NCBI GenBank assembly: GCA_016290875.1
Contig: JAEEVL010000002.1
Coordinates: forward strand, 186,001 to 250,000
Source: Ruminococcus sp.
Lineage (GTDB): Bacteria > Bacillota > Clostridia > Oscillospirales > Ruminococcaceae
Reading direction: 5' to 3'
Length of the DNA stretch: 64,000 bases
The translations under genes were made by a program, and so were the position numbers. Shown here piece after piece: positions 25,980 through 34,508 of this stretch. Position 1 is the stretch's first letter. Each line of letters begins with the position of its first letter. The notes beneath the pieces were generated by a model. The model was not told the DNA's origin. It saw only the letters and a list, made by a program, of their open reading frames with translations, and made no database searches.

Positions 25980-27954
25980 GGTCACAGTAGCGAAGTCGGC
26001 AGGCTTCTGCTTCGGAGTTGACAGAGCTGTGAAAATGGTTTACAGCGAGCTTGAAAGCAACACAAAAGTAGCGACTTTGGGACCAATCATTCACAATCAG
26101 GATGTAGTGAACGATATGAAGTCCAAGGGCGCACGTATCATAGATACTCCGGATGAGCTCGAACCGGATGAAACTGTCGTTATTCGCTCGCACGGAGTCG
26201 GCAGGGAAATATATGATCAGATAGCTGCAAAGGGCAACCGTATGCTTGATGCGACCTGTCCGTTTGTATCGAGGATACATAAGATAGTCGCAGAAAAAAC
26301 GGCTGAGGGCTATTTTATACTGATAGCCGGAGACTCGTCACATCCGGAAGTACAGGGGATAGTTGGTCATTGTGACGAAAACTGCCTTGTTTTCAAGGAT
26401 AATTTTGAGCTAAAAGACTTTTTTGAAAAAAAATACACAAATTTGAAAAAAAGACTTGCAATTGTAGCTCAAACAACGTATAATATTGTAGTATGGGACG
26501 AGTGTTTAAACGTGATCCCGAAAGACGATCCGAACATCGTTATCTTTGATACTATCTGCAATGCGACTGATACAAGACAGTCCGATGCGGCTGAGCTTGC
26601 AAAAGATTCAGATATCATGCTTGTTGTCGGCGGCAGACACAGTTCTAATACTGTGAAACTGTATGAGGTGTGCAGCCGATACTGTAAAACGTATCATATA
26701 GAGAATTCGGACGAGCTTCGGAGCTTAATGCTTCCCTCTGCCGAGAAGATCGGCATTACCGCTGGAGCCTCTACTCCGGCGCACATAATCAAGGAGGTAC
26801 AAACCAAAATGGCAGAAAATGAAATTCTTGCATCTAATCAGAATGAGGAGTTCGACTTCGCTCAGATGATCGACGAGTCATTCAAAAAAATACATACAGG
26901 AGAGAAAGTTAAAGGCACAGTTGTTGCTGTAAATAATACAGAAGCTATCGTTGACCTCGGCACAAAGCACACAGGCTATGTTGCTCTCGACGATCTTACA
27001 GACGACCCCTCTAAGAAGCCTGCTGACATCGTTAGCGTTGGCGACGAGATCGATCTTGTTGTAATTAAGGTAAACGACGCTGAAGGTACATGCGCACTTT
27101 CAAAGAGAAAGGTTGACGAGCAGGCTGGCTACGAGAAGATCGTTCAGGCTAAGGAAGAAGGCACTGTTCTCGAGGGTGTTGTTCAGCACGTTGTTAACAA
27201 GGGCGTTACTCTCAACGTTCTTGGCGTAAGAGTATTCATCCCCGCTTCACAGACAGGTCTCCCCAGAGGAGCAGAGCTCGAGCAGCTTCTCAAGAAGAAG
27301 GTAGAGTTCACTATCATCGAAGTTACAGAGGGAAGAAAGAGAGCAGTTGGTTCTATCAAGGCTGTTCAGAATGCTAAGAAGGCTGAAGCTCAGGCTAAGT
27401 TCTGGGAGACAGCTGAGGTTGGCGCAACTTACACAGGTAAGGTTAAGTCACTCACAAGCTTCGGTGCTTTCGTTGATCTCGGCGGCATCGACGGAATGGT
27501 TCACATTTCCGAACTCTCATGGAAGCGCATCAAGCACCCCAGCGAGGTTGTAAATGTTGGCGATACTCTTGAAGTATACATCAAGGACCTCAACCGCGAG
27601 GAGAACAGAATCTCCCTCGGCTTCAAGAAGGAAGAGGACAATCCTTGGGAAGTATTCAAGGCTAACTACCAGGTAGGCGACGTTGTTAAGGCAACTATCG
27701 TTTCTATCACAAGCTTTGGTGCTTTTGCTCGCATCATCGACGGCGTTGACGGTCTTATCCACATCTCTCAGATCGCTGATAAGAAGGTTGACAATGTTAA
27801 GGACATCCTTACAGTAGGCGACGAAGTTGATGTTAAGATCATCGACATCGACATGGATTCAAAGAGAATCAGCATTTCTATGCGTGCTCTTCTCGAAGAC
27901 GGTGAAGATGCAGACGATGCTGAAGATGCTCCTGCTGAGAATGACGCTGAATAA
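25972..27954 (+). CDS. ispH: IspH-ribosomal protein S1 fusion
   Basis: A 660-residue two-part protein. Residues 1-279 are IspH, the 4Fe-4S enzyme that makes IPP and DMAPP in the last step of the MEP pathway, with cluster cysteines in AGFCFGVD, DATCPFV and DTICNATD. Residues 280-660 carry four S1 RNA-binding domains (starting near 310, 395, 480 and 565), as in clostridial ribosomal protein S1. The start is ATG 25,972, which has AAGGAGG 10 bases upstream. Such fusions are known in Clostridia. The S1 half uses codons of highly expressed genes; the IspH half does not. An internal ribosome binding site and promoter could make S1 alone. Confidence 0.95.
   Translation: MSKVTVAKSAGFCFGVDRAVKMVYSELESNTKVATLGPIIHNQDVVNDMKSKGARIIDTPDELEPDETVVIRSHGVGREIYDQIAAKGNRMLDATCPFVSRIHKIVAEKTAEGYFILIAGDSSHPEVQGIVGHCDENCLVFKDNFELKDFFEKKYTNLKKRLAIVAQTTYNIVVWDECLNVIPKDDPNIVIFDTICNATDTRQSDAAELAKDSDIMLVVGGRHSSNTVKLYEVCSRYCKTYHIENSDELRSLMLPSAEKIGITAGASTPAHIIKEVQTKMAENEILASNQNEEFDFAQMIDESFKKIHTGEKVKGTVVAVNNTEAIVDLGTKHTGYVALDDLTDDPSKKPADIVSVGDEIDLVVIKVNDAEGTCALSKRKVDEQAGYEKIVQAKEEGTVLEGVVQHVVNKGVTLNVLGVRVFIPASQTGLPRGAELEQLLKKKVEFTIIEVTEGRKRAVGSIKAVQNAKKAEAQAKFWETAEVGATYTGKVKSLTSFGAFVDLGGIDGMVHISELSWKRIKHPSEVVNVGDTLEVYIKDLNREENRISLGFKKEEDNPWEVFKANYQVGDVVKATIVSITSFGAFARIIDGVDGLIHISQIADKKVDNVKDILTVGDEVDVKIIDIDMDSKRISISMRALLEDGEDADDAEDAPAENDAE
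26456..26484 (+). promoter_or_regulatory. possible internal promoter in ispH
   Basis: TTGCAA (26456-26461), 17-bp spacer, TATAAT (26479-26484) inside the ispH coding part. The predicted transcript would start near 26,491 and carry the S1 half with its own ribosome binding site. Confidence 0.5.
26791..26811 (+). promoter_or_regulatory. internal Shine-Dalgarno and ATG at the start of the S1 half
   Basis: AAGGAGG (26791-26797) is followed 11 bases later by an in-frame ATG (26809-26811). The protein from there begins MAENEILASN, like the N-terminus of a separate clostridial S1. It sits where IspH proteins normally end, so it looks like the retained start of a once independent rpsA. Confidence 0.65.
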
Positions 27955-27975
27955 TCAAAATATAATGTGTAATGA

Positions 27976-28002
27976 AGCTGCACCTTCGGGTGCAGCTTTT
28001 TT
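27976..28002 (+). terminator. intrinsic terminator of cmk-ispH/rpsA operon
   Basis: A 9-bp stem (27976-27984 with 27989-27997) with a TTCG tetraloop is followed by six T. It lies 21 bases after the stop codon. Confidence 0.95.
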
Positions 28003-28086
28003 GTTGTTAAGTTAATGAAATGATACATCGTGCGTAACTATAATAAATAATAGCACATTCAATCAGTTAATGAGCATTATACATCA

Positions 28087-28115
28087 TTGATATTTGACAT
28101 TTGCTGGGATATAAT
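28087..28115 (+). promoter_or_regulatory. sigma-A promoter of the PL1-PL9 gene
   Basis: TTGATA (28087-28092), 17-bp spacer, TATAAT (28110-28115). Leader of about 60 bases to the ATG at 28,184. Confidence 0.65.
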
Positions 28116-28183
28116 GTAATCATAGTAATTGTGAAGGCAGTCAATAGGGCTGTCGGGGAATATTAAAATTGGAGGAACCATTT

Positions 28184-31100
28184 ATGAAGAATTATTTGCT
28201 CAGGAAGAGAATAGCTTCTGTTGCTGCGGCAGCACTTGTATCTGTTTCCGGTATTGCAGGAGCATCGGCAGGTCGTATGTCGGCTGTACCGGGGGCTATT
28301 GAAGCATCTGCTGCTGTCGAGAACAGCGTTAAGTTCATTACTTCTGTCGGTTACGGCGAAGGCGTTTATGCGACATGGGCAACTGTGTCCGGTGCTTCCG
28401 GCTACAACGCTTATGTTGACGGCAAAAAACTCGATTCTATGCTTATCAGGCAGTATTCCGGCTATGTTAGAGCTGATGCTCCCGGACTTTCTTCCGGCAA
28501 TCATACAATAAAAATCGTTCCGGTCATAAACGGCAAAGAGGATACTTCAAAGGCATCTGAGGTAACAGCTTCGGCATACGCACATGAGCGCTCAGGATAC
28601 GGCTTTGTAAATGGTTCTTCGTCAGGAGCTTATAATGATAACGGAACTCTCAAAAGTAATGCAACTGTTATCTATGTGACCAATGCAAATAAAGATAGTA
28701 TAAGCGTTTCACTCCCCGATAAGAAAGGAAGTAATGTTTCTCTTCAGGGAGTTCAGAATATCATAACAAATCTCAAGGGCAATTCAAAGGTCGGACCGGT
28801 ATGTCTCAGATTTATCGGAAATATCCAGGATCCGGCCAATATGCCCAAGGGTGACCTCCTCGTTGACGGTGTTACCTGCGGCCTCACTATTGAGGGTGTC
28901 GGAAGTGATGCGACATTCAACGGCTTCGGACTTGTTCTCAAGAACAGCTCCAATGTCGAGGTCCGCAATATCGGCTTTATGAACTGCAACAGTTCCGAGG
29001 GAGACGATTGCGGTCTCCAGCAGACTAATGATCATATATGGGTACATAACTGCGATTTCTTCTACGGCGATGCAGGTACAGACGCCGATCAGAAGAAGGG
29101 TGACGGTGCTCTCGATACTAAAAAGTCTACCTATGTTACACATTCCTATAATCATTTCTGGGATAACGGAAAGTGCAACCTTCAGGGAATGAAGGACGAG
29201 ACGGTTGAGAACTATGTGACATACCACCATAACTGGTATGACCACTCCGATTCACGCCACCCGAGAATCAGAACCTGTACAGTTCACTGCTACAATAACT
29301 ATTACGACGGCGTTGCTAAGTACGGTATCGGTGCAGCTATGGGCTGCTCGGCTTTCGTTGAGAACAACTATTTCAGAAACTGCAAGTTCCCGATGATAAT
29401 TGCAAGTCAGGCAGACGACCTTGATTCAGCAGGAAAGTCCACTATGTCCGGCGAGACAGGCGGAATGATAAAGTCCTACGGCAACAAGATCGTCGGTGCT
29501 CAGAACTATATCACATATCAGCAGAACAATACGGATTTCGATGCATTTGAGGCATCATCGAGAAATGAACAGGTACCTTCATCAGCTAAGGCTAAGAACG
29601 GCGGTGCAGTTTACTCAAACTTTGATACTGCTTCAGGTTTCTATAAATATACTGCGGAAAGCGCGGACGCTGTTCCTGCAAGTGTAACTGCAAAGGCAGG
29701 ACGAGTTGACGGCGGCGATTTCAAGTGGAAGTTTGACAATTCCGTTGATGACAAGAGCTCGGATGTGAATGACGCACTCAAATCCGCACTTGTTAATTAT
29801 AAAGATCAGATAACCGCGATAGGCAGCGGTTTCAAGGAGGACGGATCGTCTATACCTGAGACTCCGTCAGAAACATATCCGGTAGTTACCGATATTGAGG
29901 TGACAACACAGGCTTATGAGGTAACTCAGCCTGTGACCACAGCTCAGTCATCAACTCCATCAGGTTCCGGTGAAACTATACCGTTTACCGGCAGCAATGT
30001 TATCTTTGCTTCGCCTTCAGGCGGCGGCGACGGCAAGAGCATTTCCTCACCAACTGACGTTCTTACGGCTATAAAGAATGTTCCGGCAGGCGGATACATT
30101 TACCTCCTCGAGGGAATATACAGATATACCAATACTATCAGCATAGCTGAGAGCAATTCCGGCAGTGCAGGAAAATATAAAACCATTGCCGCATATCCTG
30201 GTGCTAACGTAAAGTTTGACTTTACCGGTCAGGCGGTTGATGCAAGTGCAAGAGGATTTGTGCTGGAAGGCTCTTACTGGCACTTCTACGGATTTACTGT
30301 TGCAAATGCAGGCGATAACGGAATGCTACTTCCCGGTGACAATAATATCATCGAGATGATGGTATTTGAGGGCAATCAGGACACAGGTCTACAGATTTCA
30401 CGTCTTAATTCGAGTTACACTCAGGTAGCCGACTGGCCGACGAATAACCTCATCAAGAACTGTACTTCAAGAAACAACTGTGACGATGCTACCATGGAAA
30501 ATGCTGACGGCTTTGCTGCAAAACTTACCTGCGGCGAGGGCAATGTTTTCGACGGCTGTATAGCATACAACAATTCCGATGACGGCTGGGATCTATATGC
30601 AAAGACCGAGACAGGTCCGATAGGCGTTGTCACCATAAAGAACTGTATCGCATTCCGCAACGGCTTTACCGAGGACGGCAGGGGATATGGAGATTGCGAT
30701 GGCAACGGTTTCAAACTCGGCGGCGGCGGAGTAGGTACACGCCACAAGGTAGAGAATTGCCTTGCGTTCGAGAACCTCAACTGCGGCTTCACCGACAATA
30801 ATAACCCAAAGTTCGGTGATATGAAGAACTGCACCGCTTACAATAACGGCATAGGCGGCAAGGGCAAAGGCAACTATTTCGTTTACAGGAACGACACATC
30901 TACAACCCTCTCAAATATGATGTCATATTACAACACAGGAAAGGTTTCTAAGACCAACGCAGCCGGCATAAAGCTTGCAAGCGACAAATTCGTTGGCAAT
31001 ATGACAAACTCCCTCTACTTCAATAATAACGGCAACTATTACTCAATAAAGAATACTACTTCCATAGCCAGCGGCGACAAGAAGGGCGACATCGTGAAGC

Positions 31101-31609
31101 CGGGCGACAATGACTTCATTACGCTGAACATCGCAGGAATGGGAACAGACTTCCACAAGGCATGGAGAAATGCTGACGGTTCTCCGAAGCCTGCCGGATT
31201 TGCCGAGACTGCTTCCAACAGCACTTACAGCTCTGTCGGATACAAAATGAGCGGAGGCGTCTCCCAGGCTTCTGCACCGGCGGTTTACACAACAGGTACT
31301 CTTGAACCTGAGACTACGACAACTGCTCCGGAAACTACAACTGCACCCGAGACAACACAGATAACCTCAGAGGAACTTGCAGTTACTATTGCAGGTGACG
31401 CAAATCTCGATGGTTCAGTGAATATCGCAGATGCAGTGCTTGTAATGCAGGTTTCAACAAATCCCGACAAGTACGCTCAGGGCAGGAGCTCGTTGAGCAT
31501 AACTGCTCAGGGCGAAAAGAATGCTGACGTTGACGGCAAGGCAGGGCTTTCAAATTCTGATGCTTTGCTGATACAGAAGTTTAAACTCGGACTTGTCAGC
31601 AGCTTATAA
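28184..31609 (+). CDS. cellulosomal PL1-PL9 pectate lyase with dockerin
   Basis: A 1,141-residue secreted enzyme that cuts polygalacturonate by beta-elimination. The start is ATG 28,184, with GGAGG 9 bases upstream; a longer frame from TTG 28,169 would include that site. Parts: signal peptide (about 1-30); an Fn3-like domain (about 40-130); a PL1 beta-helix (about 140-480) with DGALDTKKSTYVT and DSRHPRIR; a Ser/Thr/Pro linker; a PL9 beta-helix (about 560-960) whose NGFKLGGGG probably holds the catalytic Lys; a Thr/Pro linker; and a dockerin (about 1,070-1,138; GDANLDGSVNIADAVLVMQ and NADVDGKAGLSNSDALLIQ). Two lyase families in one chain can attack differently methylated pectin. Confidence 0.93.
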   Translation: MKNYLLRKRIASVAAAALVSVSGIAGASAGRMSAVPGAIEASAAVENSVKFITSVGYGEGVYATWATVSGASGYNAYVDGKKLDSMLIRQYSGYVRADAPGLSSGNHTIKIVPVINGKEDTSKASEVTASAYAHERSGYGFVNGSSSGAYNDNGTLKSNATVIYVTNANKDSISVSLPDKKGSNVSLQGVQNIITNLKGNSKVGPVCLRFIGNIQDPANMPKGDLLVDGVTCGLTIEGVGSDATFNGFGLVLKNSSNVEVRNIGFMNCNSSEGDDCGLQQTNDHIWVHNCDFFYGDAGTDADQKKGDGALDTKKSTYVTHSYNHFWDNGKCNLQGMKDETVENYVTYHHNWYDHSDSRHPRIRTCTVHCYNNYYDGVAKYGIGAAMGCSAFVENNYFRNCKFPMIIASQADDLDSAGKSTMSGETGGMIKSYGNKIVGAQNYITYQQNNTDFDAFEASSRNEQVPSSAKAKNGGAVYSNFDTASGFYKYTAESADAVPASVTAKAGRVDGGDFKWKFDNSVDDKSSDVNDALKSALVNYKDQITAIGSGFKEDGSSIPETPSETYPVVTDIEVTTQAYEVTQPVTTAQSSTPSGSGETIPFTGSNVIFASPSGGGDGKSISSPTDVLTAIKNVPAGGYIYLLEGIYRYTNTISIAESNSGSAGKYKTIAAYPGANVKFDFTGQAVDASARGFVLEGSYWHFYGFTVANAGDNGMLLPGDNNIIEMMVFEGNQDTGLQISRLNSSYTQVADWPTNNLIKNCTSRNNCDDATMENADGFAAKLTCGEGNVFDGCIAYNNSDDGWDLYAKTETGPIGVVTIKNCIAFRNGFTEDGRGYGDCDGNGFKLGGGGVGTRHKVENCLAFENLNCGFTDNNNPKFGDMKNCTAYNNGIGGKGKGNYFVYRNDTSTTLSNMMSYYNTGKVSKTNAAGIKLASDKFVGNMTNSLYFNNNGNYYSIKNTTSIASGDKKGDIVKPGDNDFITLNIAGMGTDFHKAWRNADGSPKPAGFAETASNSTYSSVGYKMSGGVSQASAPAVYTTGTLEPETTTTAPETTTAPETTQITSEELAVTIAGDANLDGSVNIADAVLVMQVSTNPDKYAQGRSSLSITAQGEKNADVDGKAGLSNSDALLIQKFKLGLVSSL

Positions 31610-31639
31610 TGCTATTTACTCCTTTAATTAATGATAATG

Positions 31640-31669
31640 AAAAAAGAGGTTTTCCCGGACCTCTTTTTT
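31640..31669 (+). terminator. intrinsic terminator of PL1-PL9 gene
   Basis: An 11-bp stem (31640-31650 with 31659-31669), A-rich on one arm and T-rich on the other, follows the stop codon by about 30 bases. The A/T symmetry could let it work in both directions. Confidence 0.9.
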
Positions 31670-31691
31670 CATTAATTAACATAAATTATAC

Positions 31692-31720
31692 TTGACAAAA
31701 CCTGTTATTTATTGTATAGT
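31692..31720 (+). promoter_or_regulatory. sigma-A promoter of the GH9-CBM3c gene
   Basis: TTGACA (31692-31697), 17-bp spacer, TATAGT (31715-31720); a strong match. The transcript leader would be about 46 bases. Confidence 0.85.
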
Positions 31721-31773
31721 AAATTTGTATAGGTACGCGAATGTGTGCCAAAAAAATGAGAGGGGTATATACT

Positions 31774-34218
31774 ATGAAGTTAAAAAAACTGACGGCGGCA
31801 GCAGCAGCACTGGCTATTACTGCCGGAATGTCTTCAGCTTATCCTGCTGCTCCCGAGAGGCAGCTCACAGCTGAGGCAGCAAGCAAGTACAACTACGCAG
31901 AAGCGCTCCAGAAGTCAATGTTCTTCTATGAAGTTCAGCAGTCTGGAAATCTTCCGGACTGGAATCCGGTACAATGGAGAGACGACTCAATGGTTGATGA
32001 AGACGGCAAAGAAACCGATGTCTGCAAGGGCGGTTGGTATGACGCCGGTGACCATTTCAAGTTCACACTTACAAATGCTTATTCAGCTGCTATGCTCGCC
32101 TGGGGTTACCTTGAGTACAAGGATGCTGTTGACAAGCAGGGCCTCGGTGAGACCTACCGCAACAATGTTCAGTGGGGACTCGATTATCTTATGCAATGTG
32201 ACAGAGGAGATAAGATAATCGGTACTGTCGGAGATTTTACAGGTGGTTCTACTGACCATAACATCTGGTGCAGCGCAGAGGTTTATCTCCGCAAGCATCA
32301 TCTTAACAACAACGATTGGGTTCGTCCGTATGATGAGATAGACGATTCAAGTACAATGGCACTTTCTGCAGCAGCACTTGCAGAAGGTTACCTTATGTTC
32401 AAGGACACTCAGCCTGATAAGGCAAAGGCATATCTCGATCAGGCTAAGACATATTTCAAGACTGCTGACAAGGTCAGAAACAACGAGAATGGTGCTATGG
32501 GATCTATGTATGATCCTTCTTCATGGGTAGATGACTGTATGTTTGCTGCTATCTGGCTTTACAGAGCAACAGGCGACAAGAGCTATATGGACAAGGTTGA
32601 GAACGAATATATTCCTCTGTTCCCGAAAGAAAACCAGTCAACTGAGCGTAAGTTCACATGGGGACTTTGCTGGGATGATACTTCTCAGGGTGCTGCTTTC
32701 CTCTATGCGCAGGAGACAGGAAATCCTGACTGGATCGCACACGTTTCTCACCACTTGGATTACTGGATAGACGGTTACGGCGGAAAGAAGGTTGACTATA
32801 CTCCTGACGGTATGGCATGGCTGTTCAGCTGGGGCCCTGCACGTCACGTAAGTACAACCTGCTGGCTCGCTAAGCTCGCTTCCGATACTATATTCGAGGG
32901 TAACAGCAAGCTTCAGGAAAAGTATAACAACTGGGCTAAAGGTCAGATGGACTATATCTTCGGTGATAACGATAATAACTTCAGTTATGTACTTGGTATG
33001 GGAGATAACGGTCCGACTGCTTTCCATCACAGAACTGCTTCCGGTATCCATGATGATCACTGGAACAACCTCGGTCAGGCATCAGGCGGCGATGAGGGAT
33101 GGCAGACAGAGTATGCTCATACTCTTTACGGTGCTCTCGTAGGCGGACCTGATAAGACAGGTAATTATGTAAATGATGTCTCAAAGTATGAGTACTCAGA
33201 GGTAGCTATCGACTATAACGCAGGCTATACAGCTTGTCTCTGTGCACTTGTTGATGATTTTGGCGGAACAACTGATCCTGCGTTCCCACACTCAGAGAAG
33301 CCTACTTGGGATGAGTGGCAGGTCGCAGCAGTTCTCAATGGTTCGCCTGCAAAGAGCTACACCGAGATCAAGGCATGGGCTATGAACCATACAGCATGGC
33401 CGGCAAGAGTTGCTGAGGACATCGAGTATCGTTACTTCTTCGATGTATCAGAGCTTTTCGATAATGGTCTTACAGTTGATCAGATAAAGGTAGAAGGTAA
33501 GTCACAGCAGTATAAGGAAGGCGAGCAGGGCTATGCAACTGTTTCCGGTCCTTACAAGTATGATGGAGATCCTTCCGGCAACACATACTATGCAAGCATC
33601 AAGTTCGAGGACGGCAGAGCTATTATGCCTACCGGACAGAGTGAACACAGAGATGAGGTTCAGTTCCGTGTATCTATCCCGGATGCTATCGACGGAAAGT
33701 CTACAGAGGGCGCTTGGGATGCTACGAATGACTGGTCTTACCTCGGCGGAATCGCAACAGCGACCGACCTTAAGAAGGCTGATTCGCTCAATAAACATAT
33801 GCCTATGTATGTAAACGGCGTTCTCGTATGGGGCGAAGAGCCTGACGGAACAGTTCCTACAAAGTCTGACTACGTTCCCAAGAGAAGCGCTCAGGGCGGT
33901 GCAGGCACAGAGGATCCCACAAAGGAGACTCAGTCAGAAACTGTATCACAGGAAGGACCTACCGGCGATACAAGTCTCAAGCCTACTTGTCTCGGTGACG
34001 CAAACCTCGATAAGAATGTAAATATTGCAGACGCTGTATTAGTAATGCAGGTTGCAACAAATCCTGACAAGTACGCTAAGGGCAAGACAAGCCTCAGCAT
34101 TACAGAACAGGGTGAGATCAACGCTGATGTTGACGGCAAGAAGGGCCTTTCAAATAACGATGCGCTCCTCATTCAGAAGTTCAAGCTTGGTCTTATTGAC
34201 AAATTTCCGGTAGAATAA
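31774..34218 (+). CDS. cellulosomal GH9-CBM3c endoglucanase with dockerin
   Basis: An 814-residue secreted cellulase. The start is ATG 31,774, behind GAGAGGGG; a longer frame from 31,741 adds 11 residues that do not fit a signal peptide. Parts: signal peptide (about 1-34); GH9 module (about 37-490) with GGWYDAGDHFKF, GPTAFHHRTASG and YSEVAIDYNAGY containing the acid Glu; a CBM3c-like module (about 510-680); linker; dockerin (about 738-806, GDANLDKNVNIADAVLVMQ). GH9 fused to CBM3c is the layout of processive endoglucanases, where the CBM feeds a single cellulose chain to the active site. Codon use is strongly biased, suggesting high expression. Confidence 0.95.
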   Translation: MKLKKLTAAAAALAITAGMSSAYPAAPERQLTAEAASKYNYAEALQKSMFFYEVQQSGNLPDWNPVQWRDDSMVDEDGKETDVCKGGWYDAGDHFKFTLTNAYSAAMLAWGYLEYKDAVDKQGLGETYRNNVQWGLDYLMQCDRGDKIIGTVGDFTGGSTDHNIWCSAEVYLRKHHLNNNDWVRPYDEIDDSSTMALSAAALAEGYLMFKDTQPDKAKAYLDQAKTYFKTADKVRNNENGAMGSMYDPSSWVDDCMFAAIWLYRATGDKSYMDKVENEYIPLFPKENQSTERKFTWGLCWDDTSQGAAFLYAQETGNPDWIAHVSHHLDYWIDGYGGKKVDYTPDGMAWLFSWGPARHVSTTCWLAKLASDTIFEGNSKLQEKYNNWAKGQMDYIFGDNDNNFSYVLGMGDNGPTAFHHRTASGIHDDHWNNLGQASGGDEGWQTEYAHTLYGALVGGPDKTGNYVNDVSKYEYSEVAIDYNAGYTACLCALVDDFGGTTDPAFPHSEKPTWDEWQVAAVLNGSPAKSYTEIKAWAMNHTAWPARVAEDIEYRYFFDVSELFDNGLTVDQIKVEGKSQQYKEGEQGYATVSGPYKYDGDPSGNTYYASIKFEDGRAIMPTGQSEHRDEVQFRVSIPDAIDGKSTEGAWDATNDWSYLGGIATATDLKKADSLNKHMPMYVNGVLVWGEEPDGTVPTKSDYVPKRSAQGGAGTEDPTKETQSETVSQEGPTGDTSLKPTCLGDANLDKNVNIADAVLVMQVATNPDKYAKGKTSLSITEQGEINADVDGKKGLSNNDALLIQKFKLGLIDKFPVE

Positions 34219-34239
34219 AAACTTATTCACAATTTGTTC

Positions 34240-34272
34240 ACAAAGGGAGATTTATCTCCCTTTGTTCTTTTT
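34240..34272 (+). terminator. intrinsic terminator of GH9-CBM3c gene
   Basis: A perfect 11-bp stem (34240-34250 with 34255-34265) with a 4-base loop, then TCTTTTTT. Strong. Confidence 0.95.
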
Positions 34273-34343
34273 TATTCGCTTGTGCAATGTGTACAAATTA
34301 TGAACAGCTCCATTAGGAATATACACGAATTTCCGGAAAGCTA

Positions 34344-34372
34344 TTTACTTTTCTGAAACGATATAATATAAT
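34344..34372 (+). promoter_or_regulatory. probable promoter of the CBM4-GH9 gene
   Basis: TTTACT (34344-34349), 17-bp spacer, TATAAT (34367-34372); a second TATAAT overlaps at 34362-34367. The -35 is weak. Confidence 0.55.
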
Positions 34373-34378
34373 AAAACA

Positions 34379-34508
34379 TGGTAAGGTGGTTCGGTGCAGG
34401 TCACTTTTGACTACGCCTTATCCATACAATAAGTAGGTATAACCGCAATGTTTGCACTGACGTTGCGTTATAAGTAAATTATTTAATTCTAACTGGGAGG
34501 GTAAAACA
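34379..34508 (+). promoter_or_regulatory. structured 5' leader of the CBM4-GH9 gene
   Basis: About 130 bases between the predicted transcription start and the ATG hold two stems: GGTAAGG near 34,380 can pair with CCTTATC near 34,418, and the stretch from TATAAC (about 34,438) pairs with CGTTGCGTTATA (about 34,462-34,473) with two single-base bulges. I do not recognise a known riboswitch. It may affect mRNA stability or translation of a very highly expressed enzyme. Confidence 0.5.

Noticed and set aside
26400..26470. A-rich runs in ispH as a frameshift site
   Set aside because: The frame is intact across the runs and the protein matches IspH on both sides, so no frameshift is supported.
28096..28115. 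TTGACA at 28,095-28,100 as -35 for the pectate lyase gene
   Set aside because: Only 10 bp from the TATAAT box; the TTGATA with a 17-bp spacer is the better match.
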